Of a DNA stretch of 64,000 bases, positions 26,337 to 34,102 are shown one piece after another (the first letter of the stretch is position 1; each line of letters begins with the position of its first letter). Position numbers and translations under genes: made by a program. The notes beneath the pieces are model-generated. The model worked only from the letters and a program-made list of their open reading frames with translations, made no database searches and was not told where the DNA came from. The DNA is taken from positions 186,001-250,000 of the forward strand of contig NZ_WUUL01000003.1 in the NCBI RefSeq assembly GCF_009831235.1, in the 5' to 3' direction. Source of the DNA: Shimazuella alba (lineage in GTDB: Bacteria > Bacillota > Bacilli > Thermoactinomycetales > Thermoactinomycetaceae).

Positions 26337-26993
26337 ATGGAGAATAACAATGATAGCAACGAGAAAGAAATTTCAGGTAAGTCCTTAGAGTTTGGACTTC
26401 GCATGAAATTACCCCTAGAAAACATAGGTTTATATTTTTTAGCTCAACGTGGAAACCTTCTTTATGAAAAATTACAGAAGATGTCCTCTACTAAGAAATC
26501 TTCTTTTGATAATGGAGTGCAAAAATTGTTTACAGCAGTAACAAATGAAATCGAAAAAATGATACATTCTTCTAAACATCTTTCCCTCATTACGAAAGGG
26601 GATATCGAAAAAAAGATACATTCTTCCATGCCTCTTTTCGCTCTAGAAGAGAATAAAATAAAATGGCGGATTTTTGATGCCGAAAGAGAATACCGTCTTT
26701 ACTATTATTTAAGTAAATTAAACGCACAAACTATAGCTGATTTTGATAGTCAATTAGATAACATTGGTTTAAAATTGTCGGATTCCTATGCTCGACTTAT
26801 GAAACTAGTGCAAAAATCATCTCTAATGGAATCTCGACTATATAAGTTGGAGTACATAATGGTTTTGACGAGTAGTGACCAAGGAGAGTCACGTGAAGAC
26901 TCCTATAAAAAAAATCAAAAAAACAAAAGAAAAAACTCATTCAAAAACTTATTTAATCCTTTTTCCAATAGTGGCAACTATGTACTTTATTAG
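26337..26993 (+). CDS. Hypothetical protein, C-terminus possibly altered by a frameshift
   Basis: Unrecognised, 218 residues, host-like AT-rich codons. It is mostly helical with many Lys and Glu residues (NEIEKMIHSSKHLSLITKGD, QLDNIGLKLSDSYARLMKLV) and has no signal peptide or membrane segment. AAGGGG lies before the ATG. The last 30 or so codons overlap the next gene by about 100 bases and become a Lys/Asn-rich shadow of it. A one-base shift near 26880 would end the protein at a TGA just before the next gene's binding site, which looks more natural. Confidence 0.55.
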   Translation: MENNNDSNEKEISGKSLEFGLRMKLPLENIGLYFLAQRGNLLYEKLQKMSSTKKSSFDNGVQKLFTAVTNEIEKMIHSSKHLSLITKGDIEKKIHSSMPLFALEENKIKWRIFDAEREYRLYYYLSKLNAQTIADFDSQLDNIGLKLSDSYARLMKLVQKSSLMESRLYKLEYIMVLTSSDQGESREDSYKKNQKNKRKNSFKNLFNPFSNSGNYVLY

Positions 26994-27255
26994 AGGCTTC
27001 AAATCTGGTGATTGGTGGGATCTGGCACTTGGTTGCGTTCTTCTCGTTACAACAATTCTAAACATATATTTTCAGCATTCTAGTCGTTTTTTTATAGTTT
27101 CTTATATTTCATTGGGGATCTTTTCCTTATTGCTAGGTGGTCAATCGATTGTAGAATCTCCTGAACACAATATAAAGGGGCCGTTGTTAATTTTTGTTGG
27201 CATTGCTATCATTGTAGGAATAAGCTATCTATACAAAAAGAACAGAAAGTTCTAA
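26893..27255 (+). CDS. Small membrane protein
   Basis: Unrecognised 120-residue protein. GTG at 26893 is chosen because AAGGAG lies six bases upstream. A very basic N-terminal tail (KTPIKKIKKTKEKTH) is followed by four hydrophobic segments (about residues 20-35, 43-58, 65-85 and 95-113). It is probably co-expressed with the helical protein upstream, whose frame it overlaps. Together they could be a soluble-plus-membrane pair. No function is assigned. Confidence 0.6.
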   Translation: MKTPIKKIKKTKEKTHSKTYLILFPIVATMYFIRGFKSGDWWDLALGCVLLVTTILNIYFQHSSRFFIVSYISLGIFSLLLGGQSIVESPEHNIKGPLLIFVGIAIIVGISYLYKKNRKF

Positions 27256-27801
27256 GCACTATTATTAAAATATACTTTAAGAATGTTAAAGAATTGCATT
27301 TTCTTCGCCATTTGGCTTTTGTATATTATAGGGTTATTGCATAAATAAAGTTTAAACATGTTAGGTAGTCGCTTGATGCTTGCACACCTTTGTCACAAGT
27401 TGCACTATCTCACTATCGTGGCAAGTTGTGCTATCTTTTCTACGTCTGCCGCCCCTAACCTACAAAAGACTCTCATCCGCGAGCATCTTCGCTTTTGTAA
27501 GGAATAAGCAACAAGCTCTATTATAGTAAGAATTCCATTTGAAAAACCATGGTCAACCTGATTGTGGTTTTTCGTTCTATATTTACTTATCACTCACTCA
27601 TGAAGGGTTTAGAAGTTAGTTTGGAAAGAGAGAACCGATTGGGATGGTAATGTTTTATAAAGAATCTTTTTCCCTTAGTTGTCAACATAGTCTATTTATG
27701 ATTTCTATAACCTCTGTTAATTGACAAAGAATCTGTAATTACAAAAGGGAAATGTTTTTCGAGAAAGTGAATAATCTCTTGTTTTACTTGATCTTCGTCG
27801 G
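27256..27801. other. Spacer with one hairpin and a possible gene remnant
   Basis: No intact gene. A hairpin AAAAACCA/TGGTTTTT lies near 27540-27573. On the minus strand about 40 sense codons (LTDEDQVKQEIIHFLEKHFP onward) read between about 27690 and 27810, next to the HAD pseudogene, and may be part of the same decay. Confidence 0.4.
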
Positions 27802-28385
27802 TCAGGGGAAATCTCTCCTCTCTCTTCTGAAAACGTTACTTTTTATACTCATTGTTTCTTTTTGTAAAAGTGAAAAATGAGGCATTAGGTGATTTAGAAA
27901 TAGCACATTGATGATTTTTGGAGATGCTGGCAGTTCAGCAGGTTCATAATTGTGATATCCCCAAACTCTCATCACATTCATTCCGCATTCAAGAGCATGA
28001 TTTACATCTGTAAGAATTTCATCTCCTATCATCCAGCTTTGAGTAGGATCGAAATTCATTTCATCTAATATTTGTTGTAAATGGGATGAGGTTTTTCTTT
28101 TGGTGATATAGATTTTTTGGAAAAAAGTTGAGATTTTTGTTTGATGTATTATATTTTCTTGAATTTGTTGATCACCACGAGTATAAAGAATCATAGGATG
28201 TCTTTGATCGCGAACGGTTTCAAGAAGTTTTCTTGCTCCTCGCACAAGGCGATAACGATGTTGGTGAATTGAATCCATAATATCTTGAAAGTTTTCAAAG
28301 ACAGAGCTACGCAGGGAAAGCCCTGATTTTCTCATCAGGATCTGATGGTTATCGTCATAGAAAATAGCAAACGTTTTTTATGGAC
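27802..28385 (-). pseudogene. HAD-superfamily hydrolase, 5' end lost
   Basis: The open part carries HAD motif II (MILYTRGD), a motif III lysine region (ITKRKTSS) and motif IV (SWMIGDEILTDVNHALECGM). The nucleophile motif DxDx(T/V) is not found. Sense can be followed upstream through KTFAIFYDDNHQILM to a TAA at about 28375 without a start codon. The N-terminal catalytic part is therefore missing or shifted, and the remainder is probably non-functional. A family call is safe; the substrate is unknown. Confidence 0.65.
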
Positions 28386-28706
28386 ATCCATTGTTTCTCG
28401 TAATCTCCAATCCATTTATTTCCAAACAATGAAGAATAGATGTTTTCTTTAGTGGTATGCCTTCTGAGATGAGAATTTGAGCAAATTTGCTATATTAAAC
28501 TGAACGTACATGATTTTACAGAGTTTTTGTACACAAAAAAAGGAGGAATCGTTTGATTCTCCTGTTTCATTTGTTGTGTACAGAAACATAGAACTTATTG
28601 AATACGCTTCTCGACGATTAGGATACGAAAAGGATTTCTGCTTTTAACGAAATAATTCCAGTTTTAGTTGAATATTCAACTTAATGGATGGTATATTCTT
28701 TCATAT

Positions 28707-28726
28707 GGTTGACTAGTACACTATAT
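28707..28726 (+). promoter_or_regulatory. Candidate MarR operator upstream of the marR gene
   Basis: GGTTGACTAGTACACTATAT is related to the GTTGACTAATCAAC sites before the epoxide hydrolase gene. The position suggests autoregulation. Confidence 0.5.
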
Positions 28727-28742
28727 GAATAGGAGCATACTT

Positions 28743-29183
28743 ATGGAAAAAGAAAGCATCGTTAGGTGGATTTCCGTGGCTACATCGTCAATTTCAAAAA
28801 TTTACCAGAACAGAGAGTTAAAAGATTACAATATTAACTCATCTGAATACATTCTTTTGGTTAATCTGTATGAAAAAGATGGTATTTCTCAAGAGAGGCT
28901 GTCCGCCAATCTATTTATTAACAAAGCTGCTGCAGCGTGTGCAATTGGACGACTTGAAAAGCTCGGTTATGTAAAAAGATCCCGAGATCCAAATGACAGC
29001 AGAGCGTATTTGGTCACATTAACTGCTAAAGGATTTGAGATGCGCAATTTTATTAAAACCAAACTGAATTATTGAACTCAAACGATTTCATCCAGCTTAA
29101 CGACAGCAGAAGCGGATGACTTAGTCCAAAAGATAAAAAAGATGACTATGAATGCACTGGATGAAATAAAAGGAGACGAATGA
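28743..29183 (+). pseudogene. MarR family regulator interrupted by TGA at 29073
   Basis: The winged-helix core is intact (residues 1-110: NSSEYILLVNLYEKDGISQE, NKAAAACAIGRLEKLGYVKR, DPNDSRAYLVTLTAKG). A TGA at 29073-29075 then stops the chain after KTKLNY. The same frame stays open for a further 36 codons with a good MarR C-terminal helix (LTTAEADDLVQKIKKMTMNA) to a second stop. A TGG-to-TGA change explains the break, since Trp is common there. The truncated product lacks the last dimerisation helix and may be inactive. AGGAG selects the start at 28743. Confidence 0.8.
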
Positions 29184-29223
29184 GAAATTTGGGCACTTAA
29201 TAATTTTTTTTACGACATTTTCA

Positions 29224-29275
29224 GTTGACTAATCAACAAAAAACGCTATGTTTTTCATATAGTTTACTAATCAAC
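29224..29275 (+). promoter_or_regulatory. Two MarR operators and promoter of the epoxide hydrolase gene
   Basis: The perfect dyad GTTGACTAATCAAC (29224-29237) contains a -35 box TTGACT. TATGTT follows after 16 bases. A second copy, GTTTACTAATCAAC (29262-29275), lies over the start region, 38 bases from the first. This is a repression layout. Confidence 0.7.
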
Positions 29276-29299
29276 CATTATCGAAGGAGCCGATAAAAG

Positions 29300-30475
29300 A
29301 TGAATACGTCAAAACAAGACTTTATAGGTAACAATATGAGTAACAGTGACACTTTGATCCGTCCGTTTCGCATCTCGATTCCCCAAAGTGATCTAGATGA
29401 TTTGAAAGCTCGCCTGACCCAAATTCGTTGGCCTGTTGAGTTACCTGATGTGGAAGGAAATGATGGTGTTCCGCTCGGATATATGAAGGAATTAGTGGAG
29501 TACTGGCGTACCTCATATGACTGGCGTAAACAAGAAACTCAGTTAAATGAGTTTCCTCAATTCACCACAACGATTGATGGTGCAAATATACATTTCTTGC
29601 ATGTTCGGTCGCCCGAAAAGAATGCATTTCCACTTATACTTACCCATGGCTGGCCGGGTTCCATCGTAGAATTTCTTGATATCATTGGCCCATTAACCGA
29701 TCCACGATCTTATGGTGAAGATCCTGCCAACGCTTTTCATGTGGTAATTCCATCGATTCCCGGATTTGGTTTTTCCGGTCCCACTCCTGAAAAGGGTTGG
29801 GATATAAAACGGACTGCTCGTGCTTGGGCTGAGCTGATGAAACGGTTAGGTTATGATCGATATGGAACACAGGGAGGAGATTTGGGTTCAGCAATTTCTC
29901 GTACCTTAGGTGCGGTCGATCCGGAACATGTCTGTGGTGTCCATCTCAACTACCTATTTGCTATACCAAAACCAAATGATAAACTCAGTAATCTGTCGAA
30001 AGAAGAAGAGGATAGAATTACACAGTTAAAATGTTACTTAGCTTCTCCTGCTGGTTACATGGTACTTCAGTCAACGAGACCACAAACACTTTCCTATGCG
30101 CTGACCGACTCACCTGTCGGACAACTAGCCTGGATCGCAGAGAAATTTAGGGAATGGGTTGATCCAGCTTGTCCTATTGGAATCGATCGTCTACTTACTA
30201 ACGTGATGATTTATTGGATCACAGGAACTGCTGGATCATCAGCTCGTTCTTATTATGAGAATGCCCAATCGAAGAGACGCCCGATGCCCTGCCCAGTACC
30301 AATGGGAGTGGCAGTTTTTCCATACGATTTAGCTTTACCTGTACGTCAGCTTGTTGAAAGTCAGTATGATATCGTTCATTGGACAGAGTTTGATCATGGT
30401 GGACACTTCGCGGCAATGGAGGTTCCTGATTTGTTAACAGAAGACTTACGAGATTTCTTTCGTCGTTTTCGTTGA
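29300..30475 (+). CDS. Epoxide hydrolase (EHN domain plus alpha/beta hydrolase)
   Basis: Opens epoxides to diols with water, in the cytoplasm. The 391-residue protein has the N-terminal EHN domain (about 18-130, starting IRPFRISIPQSDLDDLKARL). The hydrolase fold follows, with the oxyanion segment THGWPGSIVEFL, the nucleophile elbow TQGGDLGSAI (Asp) and the catalytic His in DHGGHFAAMEVP. It is close to juvenile-hormone-type epoxide hydrolases. AAGGAG precedes the ATG. The adjacent MarR gene and the two operator copies in the promoter point to induction by an electrophile. Since the MarR is truncated, expression may now be constitutive. A clean terminator lies at 30507-30532. Confidence 0.92.
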   Translation: MNTSKQDFIGNNMSNSDTLIRPFRISIPQSDLDDLKARLTQIRWPVELPDVEGNDGVPLGYMKELVEYWRTSYDWRKQETQLNEFPQFTTTIDGANIHFLHVRSPEKNAFPLILTHGWPGSIVEFLDIIGPLTDPRSYGEDPANAFHVVIPSIPGFGFSGPTPEKGWDIKRTARAWAELMKRLGYDRYGTQGGDLGSAISRTLGAVDPEHVCGVHLNYLFAIPKPNDKLSNLSKEEEDRITQLKCYLASPAGYMVLQSTRPQTLSYALTDSPVGQLAWIAEKFREWVDPACPIGIDRLLTNVMIYWITGTAGSSARSYYENAQSKRRPMPCPVPMGVAVFPYDLALPVRQLVESQYDIVHWTEFDHGGHFAAMEVPDLLTEDLRDFFRRFR

Positions 30476-30506
30476 AATGCCATGGAAAAGTTCTTACAGC
30501 CTATTT

Positions 30507-30532
30507 CGCTAGGGATTTCCCTAGCGTTTTTT
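30507..30532 (+). terminator. Terminator of the epoxide hydrolase gene
   Basis: Stem CGCTAGGGA/TCCCTAGCG followed by six T. Confidence 0.85.
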
Positions 30533-30551
30533 ACAGGAGGTATTCATCATA

Positions 30552-30665
30552 ATGGAAATGCAAACAAAAGAACATACAGGAGTAATATTGATGCGCATCG
30601 TGATGTTTACGGTTACGCTTTCATCAATGAGTGTGTGATGTTCATTTATGTACTCCCAGAAGTCA
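30552..30665 (+). pseudogene. N-terminal fragment of an MFS transporter
   Basis: After AGGAGG, ATG at 30552 opens MEMQTKEHTGVILMRIVMFT and VTLSSMSV before a TGA. Sense resumes one base out of frame as MFIYVLPEVS, the typical end of MFS helix 1. Beyond about 30665 the composition changes abruptly and no transporter sequence remains. Only about 38 residues of a gene survive, cut off where foreign-composition DNA begins. Confidence 0.6.
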
Positions 30666-30715
30666 GCACTGATGGGAAGATGACGACCCCCTCCTACATC
30701 TCACGAGAAAATGCT

Positions 30716-30820
30716 TTAAGAAAAGTAGCGTCGTTCGACCTCGATTGTAGTCGGCCATTCAGTCTTCGTGGATTCAACTCCATCTACTACGAGAGTATCT
30801 CCGTCGCGCTTAACCTCCAT
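30716..30820 (-). CDS. Possible remnant of a foreign-composition gene
   Basis: A 34-codon frame beginning MEVKRDGDTLVVDGVESTKT and ending IEVERRYFS reads like a strand-rich protein, with the codon style of the other cassette genes. There is no good binding site, and more sense (DVGGGRHLPISADF) follows in another frame, so this may be a decayed cassette. It lies between the cut MFS fragment and cassette gene 5. Confidence 0.35.
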   Translation of the reverse strand: MEVKRDGDTLVVDGVESTKTEWPTTIEVERRYFS

Positions 30821-30963
30821 CAAGCTGCCACTGTGTCATGGTTTAATGTTGGGTGTTATAGGATGAACAAATATTCATTTTTATGTTCATTTTGCAATTA
30901 TAATTTTCAAAAAACAAGTCCCCCTGAGTCAGTCGTCTTTATCGACTTGACCAACCAGAGGGG

Positions 30964-30984
30964 TGTGACCCTTGAAGGGTCACA
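30964..30984 (-). terminator. Hairpin ending cassette 5
   Basis: TGTGACCCTT-G-AAGGGTCACA, perfect 10-bp arms, four bases after the stop. A further partly paired GC-rich segment lies at about 30920-30962. Confidence 0.65.
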
Positions 30985-30987
30985 AGA

Positions 30988-31566
30988 TCAGTCGTACAAC
31001 AGGTACCACCAGAGAAAGACCATACCAGCGACTGTCGTCCATCGGACGAGCATCGAGCTATGGAATTTGAGGATGAACTTCCCTGCGAACCCGGAAACCC
31101 ATGCGATTGCGCAGATGCAGAACCATACCGTAGAGCAGATGCCAGTCATTCTCGGTTCGTCGTGGAAGTACCACTTACTGAAGGCTTGACCGGGCAGGGT
31201 AATCACACCGATTACCAGCATCAGCCGGAGCCAATCGCGCATGATTTTCTTCACGGTGATCCCGAGATTCCCTCGCTCCATGCCAGTCTGGCTCCCCGAG
31301 TTGGACCACTGGAGAAGCGCCTCTCCGTGTTCCCAGCAATCTACCAGGAGCCCAAAATAATACTGAAAACCGAAGAGTCCAGTGTTATCCTGCTTTCGGG
31401 TTTCCTTGGCGATGTCCTCGAGTCGGGCACCGGAGGCCATCTTTGCCTCCATGAGGTCTGTCCAACGTTCAGCGAAGTCAACGATAACACTACAGTATGT
31501 CTCGCCTTCATCGTTGACGTTCTTCCGAATACGCTCGTCCCAAGTCTGCTGGTCACGAATCTGCAT
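30988..31566 (-). CDS. Hypothetical membrane protein of foreign composition (cassette gene 5)
   Basis: Unrecognised 192-residue protein. The first 105 residues are soluble and helical with many acidic and aromatic residues (YCSVIVDFAERWTDLMEAKM, FQYYFGLLVDCWEHGEALLQ). The last 80 contain three hydrophobic segments (about 112-130, 142-160 and 170-190). The start ATG at 31566 follows a perfect 14-bp palindrome (31572-31585). A promoter with TTGACA at 31601-31606 fits, its -10 region falling in the palindrome. It is downstream of cassette gene 6 but separated by a terminator hairpin. The composition is clearly richer in G+C than that of flanking host genes. Confidence 0.7.
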   Translation of the reverse strand: MQIRDQQTWDERIRKNVNDEGETYCSVIVDFAERWTDLMEAKMASGARLEDIAKETRKQDNTGLFGFQYYFGLLVDCWEHGEALLQWSNSGSQTGMERGNLGITVKKIMRDWLRLMLVIGVITLPGQAFSKWYFHDEPRMTGICSTVWFCICAIAWVSGFAGKFILKFHSSMLVRWTTVAGMVFLWWYLLYD

Positions 31567-31571
31567 TGTGC

Positions 31572-31606
31572 TTCAGATATCTGAAAATACAAAAGAACCA
31601 TGTCAA
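31572..31606 (-). promoter_or_regulatory. Promoter and 14-bp palindrome of cassette gene 5
   Basis: Minus-strand TTGACA (31601-31606) lies 17 bases before CAGATA. The palindrome TTCAGATATCTGAA (31572-31585) covers this weak -10. The -35 box sits in the loop of another inverted repeat (AAGGACCAT/ATGGTTCTT, one mismatch), which on the plus strand looks like a terminator. Confidence 0.5.
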
Positions 31607-31645
31607 TGGTCCTTTTTTCATCTATATCCAAATTATTATTTCATG

Positions 31646-31698
31646 CTCTGGTTCTGGCAGGGTCAACTCACAAGAGTTATCACACACCAGAACCAGAG
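31646..31698 (-). terminator. Large hairpin ending cassette 6
   Basis: Perfect 12-bp outer stem CTCTGGTTCTGG/CCAGAACCAGAG enclosing an inner AACTC/GAGTT stem; no U-run follows. Confidence 0.75.
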
Positions 31699-31709
31699 GT
31701 GCCCGTTCA

Positions 31710-32234
31710 TTACTCCGGGCGGCTATCTACGAACTCTTCCCAGGTCGGCCAGTACTCGCCATTGTAATTCGGATTGTCCCGAAGAAACTTCTTCCAAACT
31801 ACTTCCCAAGCCTGGTCGATCGGCTTATGAGCTTCTTCAATGCGCATCATGAGCTCCCCGATCTTCTCATGAGCTTGCTTGAAAGACAGATTGTCAGAGC
31901 GGACTCGTGTAAGAGAATCGACTATTTCTTGGAGCTTAATCCAAGTGGAGTTGATCGCCGATTGCATCTGCCTCTCTTCTTTAGTGGATTCCTCGTTGAG
32001 CTGTCGCAGATAGTACTCTTTTTCTTCGGGAGATTCGTCCCCCTCGAGACTGAGAATGCTGTGCACAATTTGCTCTGAGGTCCATCCCCATCGGATCTGA
32101 GGAAAGGTACCCATTAGCAAAAAGGGGCAGGCTCCCGAAAAAAAGTCGTTGTCAAGTTGAGGATGGATACTCCATCCTTCCTCTCCGAGGTTGGAGATAC
32201 CAAGACGGAGGCGAAGAGCAGGCTTTTCAGCCAT
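31710..32234 (-). CDS. Hypothetical protein of foreign composition (cassette gene 6)
   Basis: Unrecognised 174-residue protein starting MAEKPALRLRLGISNLGEEG. I start at 32234 because CAGGGAG lies about seven bases upstream. The longer frame starts upstream of the transcription start implied by TATAAT at 32273-32278. The middle is a long charged helix (SPEEKEYYLRQLNEESTKEE), probably coiled coil, and the C-terminus is Trp-rich (YNGEYWPTWEEFVD). No signal peptide. It is one of the adjacent minus-strand pair 6-5, each with its own promoter and hairpin. Confidence 0.7.
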   Translation of the reverse strand: MAEKPALRLRLGISNLGEEGWSIHPQLDNDFFSGACPFLLMGTFPQIRWGWTSEQIVHSILSLEGDESPEEKEYYLRQLNEESTKEERQMQSAINSTWIKLQEIVDSLTRVRSDNLSFKQAHEKIGELMMRIEEAHKPIDQAWEVVWKKFLRDNPNYNGEYWPTWEEFVDSRPE

Positions 32235-32272
32235 AGTGGCTCCCTGAAAAGTAGTTCCAATAGATTGCATTT

Positions 32273-32278
32273 ATTATA
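32273..32278 (-). promoter_or_regulatory. -10 box of cassette gene 6
   Basis: TATAAT on the minus strand, about 40 bases upstream of the chosen ATG; only a weak -35 (TTTCCA) at 17-base spacing. Confidence 0.5.
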
Positions 32279-32298
32279 CTAAACACTATGACAAATGG

Positions 32299-32330
32299 AA
32301 ATAGGTTACAGGTATGATTCAAACCTATTT
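32299..32330. other. Inverted repeat at the right border of the cassette 5-6 block
   Basis: AAATAGGTT-N14-AACCTATTT, perfect 9-bp arms, about 20 bases right of the cassette 6 promoter. Its role is unknown; it could mark the edge of the foreign block. Confidence 0.4.
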
Positions 32331-32390
32331 GGGGTGTGGCAACCAAAAGCGAAATATGGGGCCATATGCAAATAACTTCCAAATTAGATG

Positions 32391-32500
32391 CTTAAAGATA
32401 TCCGCTAATAGACAATATCGGATATAAAATGAATAAAATCATGGCTGTTCATATCCGATAAGGTAAAAAAGATAGGCTATTTTCCATGTCCGCTAATGCT
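32391..32500 (+). repeat. Cluster of CGGATA-type inverted and direct repeats
   Basis: TATCCGCTAATAG, TATCGGATAT, ATATCCGATA and TGTCCGCTAATG occur within 110 bases. TATCGGATAT and ATATCCGATA form a 10-bp inverted repeat. No gene overlaps. They may be regulatory or a degraded small mobile repeat. Confidence 0.4.
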
Positions 32501-32579
32501 AACGTACCTAGTTCATTTATGAGCTGAGGGGAAATGGCCCGATATTTTATGAATGGTTGTCATACCCCTTATGAGGCCT

Positions 32580-32593
32580 AGAACCAGCATCCG
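32580..32593 (+). repeat. Left 14-bp direct repeat flanking the SRPBCC gene
   Basis: AGAACCAGCATCCG here is identical to 33134-33147. The pair brackets the SRPBCC gene. Confidence 0.5.
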
Positions 32594-32596
32594 CGC

Positions 32597-33055
32597 CTAT
32601 GAAGTGATGGATCGCTGGTATATCTCGTTTAGTTTTTTGGAAGCTTTTTTTGTTATTATTTTATGAACAAACTGGAGAAGCGGATATACAAAAGGAAGAA
32701 CCAGAAGAGTCGCAACATTATTACTTTTATAATCTGCTTCTTCGATAATAATTGTTCCTTGATCTGTTTGTTTCAAGCGATCCATACAATCAACTTGAAA
32801 CCCATATTGTTTATAAATGGTTCGATACATGGTAGGTGCTTCTGTTTCTACTAATTGAATTGTTGTTTTCTTTGTTCTAGGAAAAAGAAAGGATTGTTTT
32901 ACTTCTAAAATCCATGTACTGCCTGCTTGTATCCCATTTTTTGTTAAGGAAACAAACATAGATCCATATCCTTCTTTTTGTACTTCATTACTGTACATGT
33001 GCTCATATACGAATTGAATTGGTGCTTCAATAATATTTTTTGTATGAATACGCAT
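32597..33055 (-). CDS. SRPBCC superfamily (polyketide cyclase/START-like) protein
   Basis: Protein of 152 residues with the START-like helix-grip pattern. It begins MRIHTKNIIEAPIQFVYEHM, has strands with charged and aromatic residues in the middle (GSTWILEVKQSFLFPRTKKT), and ends in a long hydrophobic-basic helix (LQFVHKIITKKASKKLNEIY). Such proteins bind hydrophobic ligands in a cavity; no partner is nearby. It is flanked by perfect 14-bp direct repeats, so the gene may have arrived as a unit. Host-like AT-rich codons. No terminator is evident. Confidence 0.75.
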   Translation of the reverse strand: MRIHTKNIIEAPIQFVYEHMYSNEVQKEGYGSMFVSLTKNGIQAGSTWILEVKQSFLFPRTKKTTIQLVETEAPTMYRTIYKQYGFQVDCMDRLKQTDQGTIIIEEADYKSNNVATLLVLPFVYPLLQFVHKIITKKASKKLNEIYQRSITS

Positions 33056-33133
33056 CTAATCCATCCTTATGTAAAATGAAATATATATAGTTATATTTAT
33101 AGTAAAGGAATATTCATATAGAGACAACTAGCC

Positions 33134-33180
33134 AGAACCAGCATCCGAACGACGAACCCTAATTTGACCAAGAAATGGTA
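33134..33180 (+). repeat. Right 14-bp repeat, part of a longer dispersed repeat
   Basis: AGAACCAGCATCCG is followed by AACGACGAA and an AATTTG-CCAA block. A diverged copy of the whole stretch lies near 61107-61150 (AAACCAGCAACTGAACGACG onward). Probably a fragment of a repeated mobile or coding sequence. Confidence 0.45.
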
Positions 33181-33297
33181 ATAATCCTGTGGACTAGAGC
33201 AGCCACCCTGTCATGCTATATTTACCCAATTCCAGTTATCCTTCAGTCGATGGCCCTAGTTCACATCATACAGAATCGTAATATTAACTTTAAATAC

Positions 33298-33897
33298 TCA
33301 AGTCATTTCCCCTTTAAATTTGTTTTCTAATTTTTTACGAATGGGTACTTCTTCTAATTTAGCCCAAAGGTACACCAAGGAAATTTTACAATTGTATTTA
33401 TATTCCTCGCAAATCCAATAAATATCTTTATTATTGAAAAAAGGATACAATTTCTCCTTACTTAAACAAAAATCGCATCCAATACTCAAAAGCATATTAT
33501 TTAAAAGTGCACCACAGATAAAACTAGGATTTGTATGATAGTAGAGAACATCAAGTTCTCCTTTGGTTATTTCTTTACATTCGTACCCAAAGTGATATTC
33601 ATCACATACAAAACAATAAAACTTAATGTAGAGTAGTTTTCCTATTTTTAAATTCGCTTTTCATTGCCTTGAGTCAATTTTAGTTCAGGATTGACATGAA
33701 AGAATCTACATAACTTTGTATTTTTCAAGACGCTAGTATACTGCTTGCAATTAAAATCAACTGTTCTTTTTATAGAGGTAAATTTACAATGTACAAGCTC
33801 TTGTTCAGAGTCTATAAAAAGAACTTCACCCAGTTCCTTATCAGCATACAGTATTTCTGAGGGTACCCTGATTTCATCATCCTCTTCTATATCATAA
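33298..33897 (-). pseudogene. Broken gene for a Cys-rich protein
   Basis: Two sense segments in different frames make one product. The upstream part (YDIEEDDEIRVPSEILYADK through FHVNPELKLTQGNEKRI) ends at TAA 33648-33650. The downstream part (LLYIKFYCFVCDEYHFGYEC through LENKFKGEMT) ends at 33298. The CFVC, YEC and GCDFC pairs suggest a zinc-binding protein. No start codon is left. I do not recognise the family. Confidence 0.5.
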
Positions 33898-34035
33898 ACT
33901 TATAGTTTCCCGTGTATATTACCTTAAAGGAGCTTTTGCTTCTAATTGCGTTGCATCATACGATGAGTAATTCACAAGACCATGGTCAAAAGACATGGTT
34001 TTTCGCTTCTTTTCCCAACAAACTAAAAATGTACA

Positions 34036-34072
34036 AAAAAATTCAGATCATATCTTTGATCTGAATTTTTTT
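34036..34072 (-). terminator. Terminator of nfo (bidirectional)
   Basis: AAAAAATTCAGATC/GATCTGAATTTTTT with a seven-base loop, 30 bases after the nfo stop. Confidence 0.85.
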
Positions 34073-34102
34073 CGTACTATATACACTTTTCTCTTTTGTG
34101 TT

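Noticed and set aside
30482-31189. Long plus-strand frame after the epoxide hydrolase
   Set aside because: It joins a terminator, an MFS fragment in the wrong frame, and antisense of cassette gene 5; not one protein.
31060-32078. Plus-strand open frames opposite cassette genes 5 and 6
   Set aside because: Antisense shadows caused by the higher G+C of the cassettes; no binding sites, while the minus-strand genes have promoters and hairpins.
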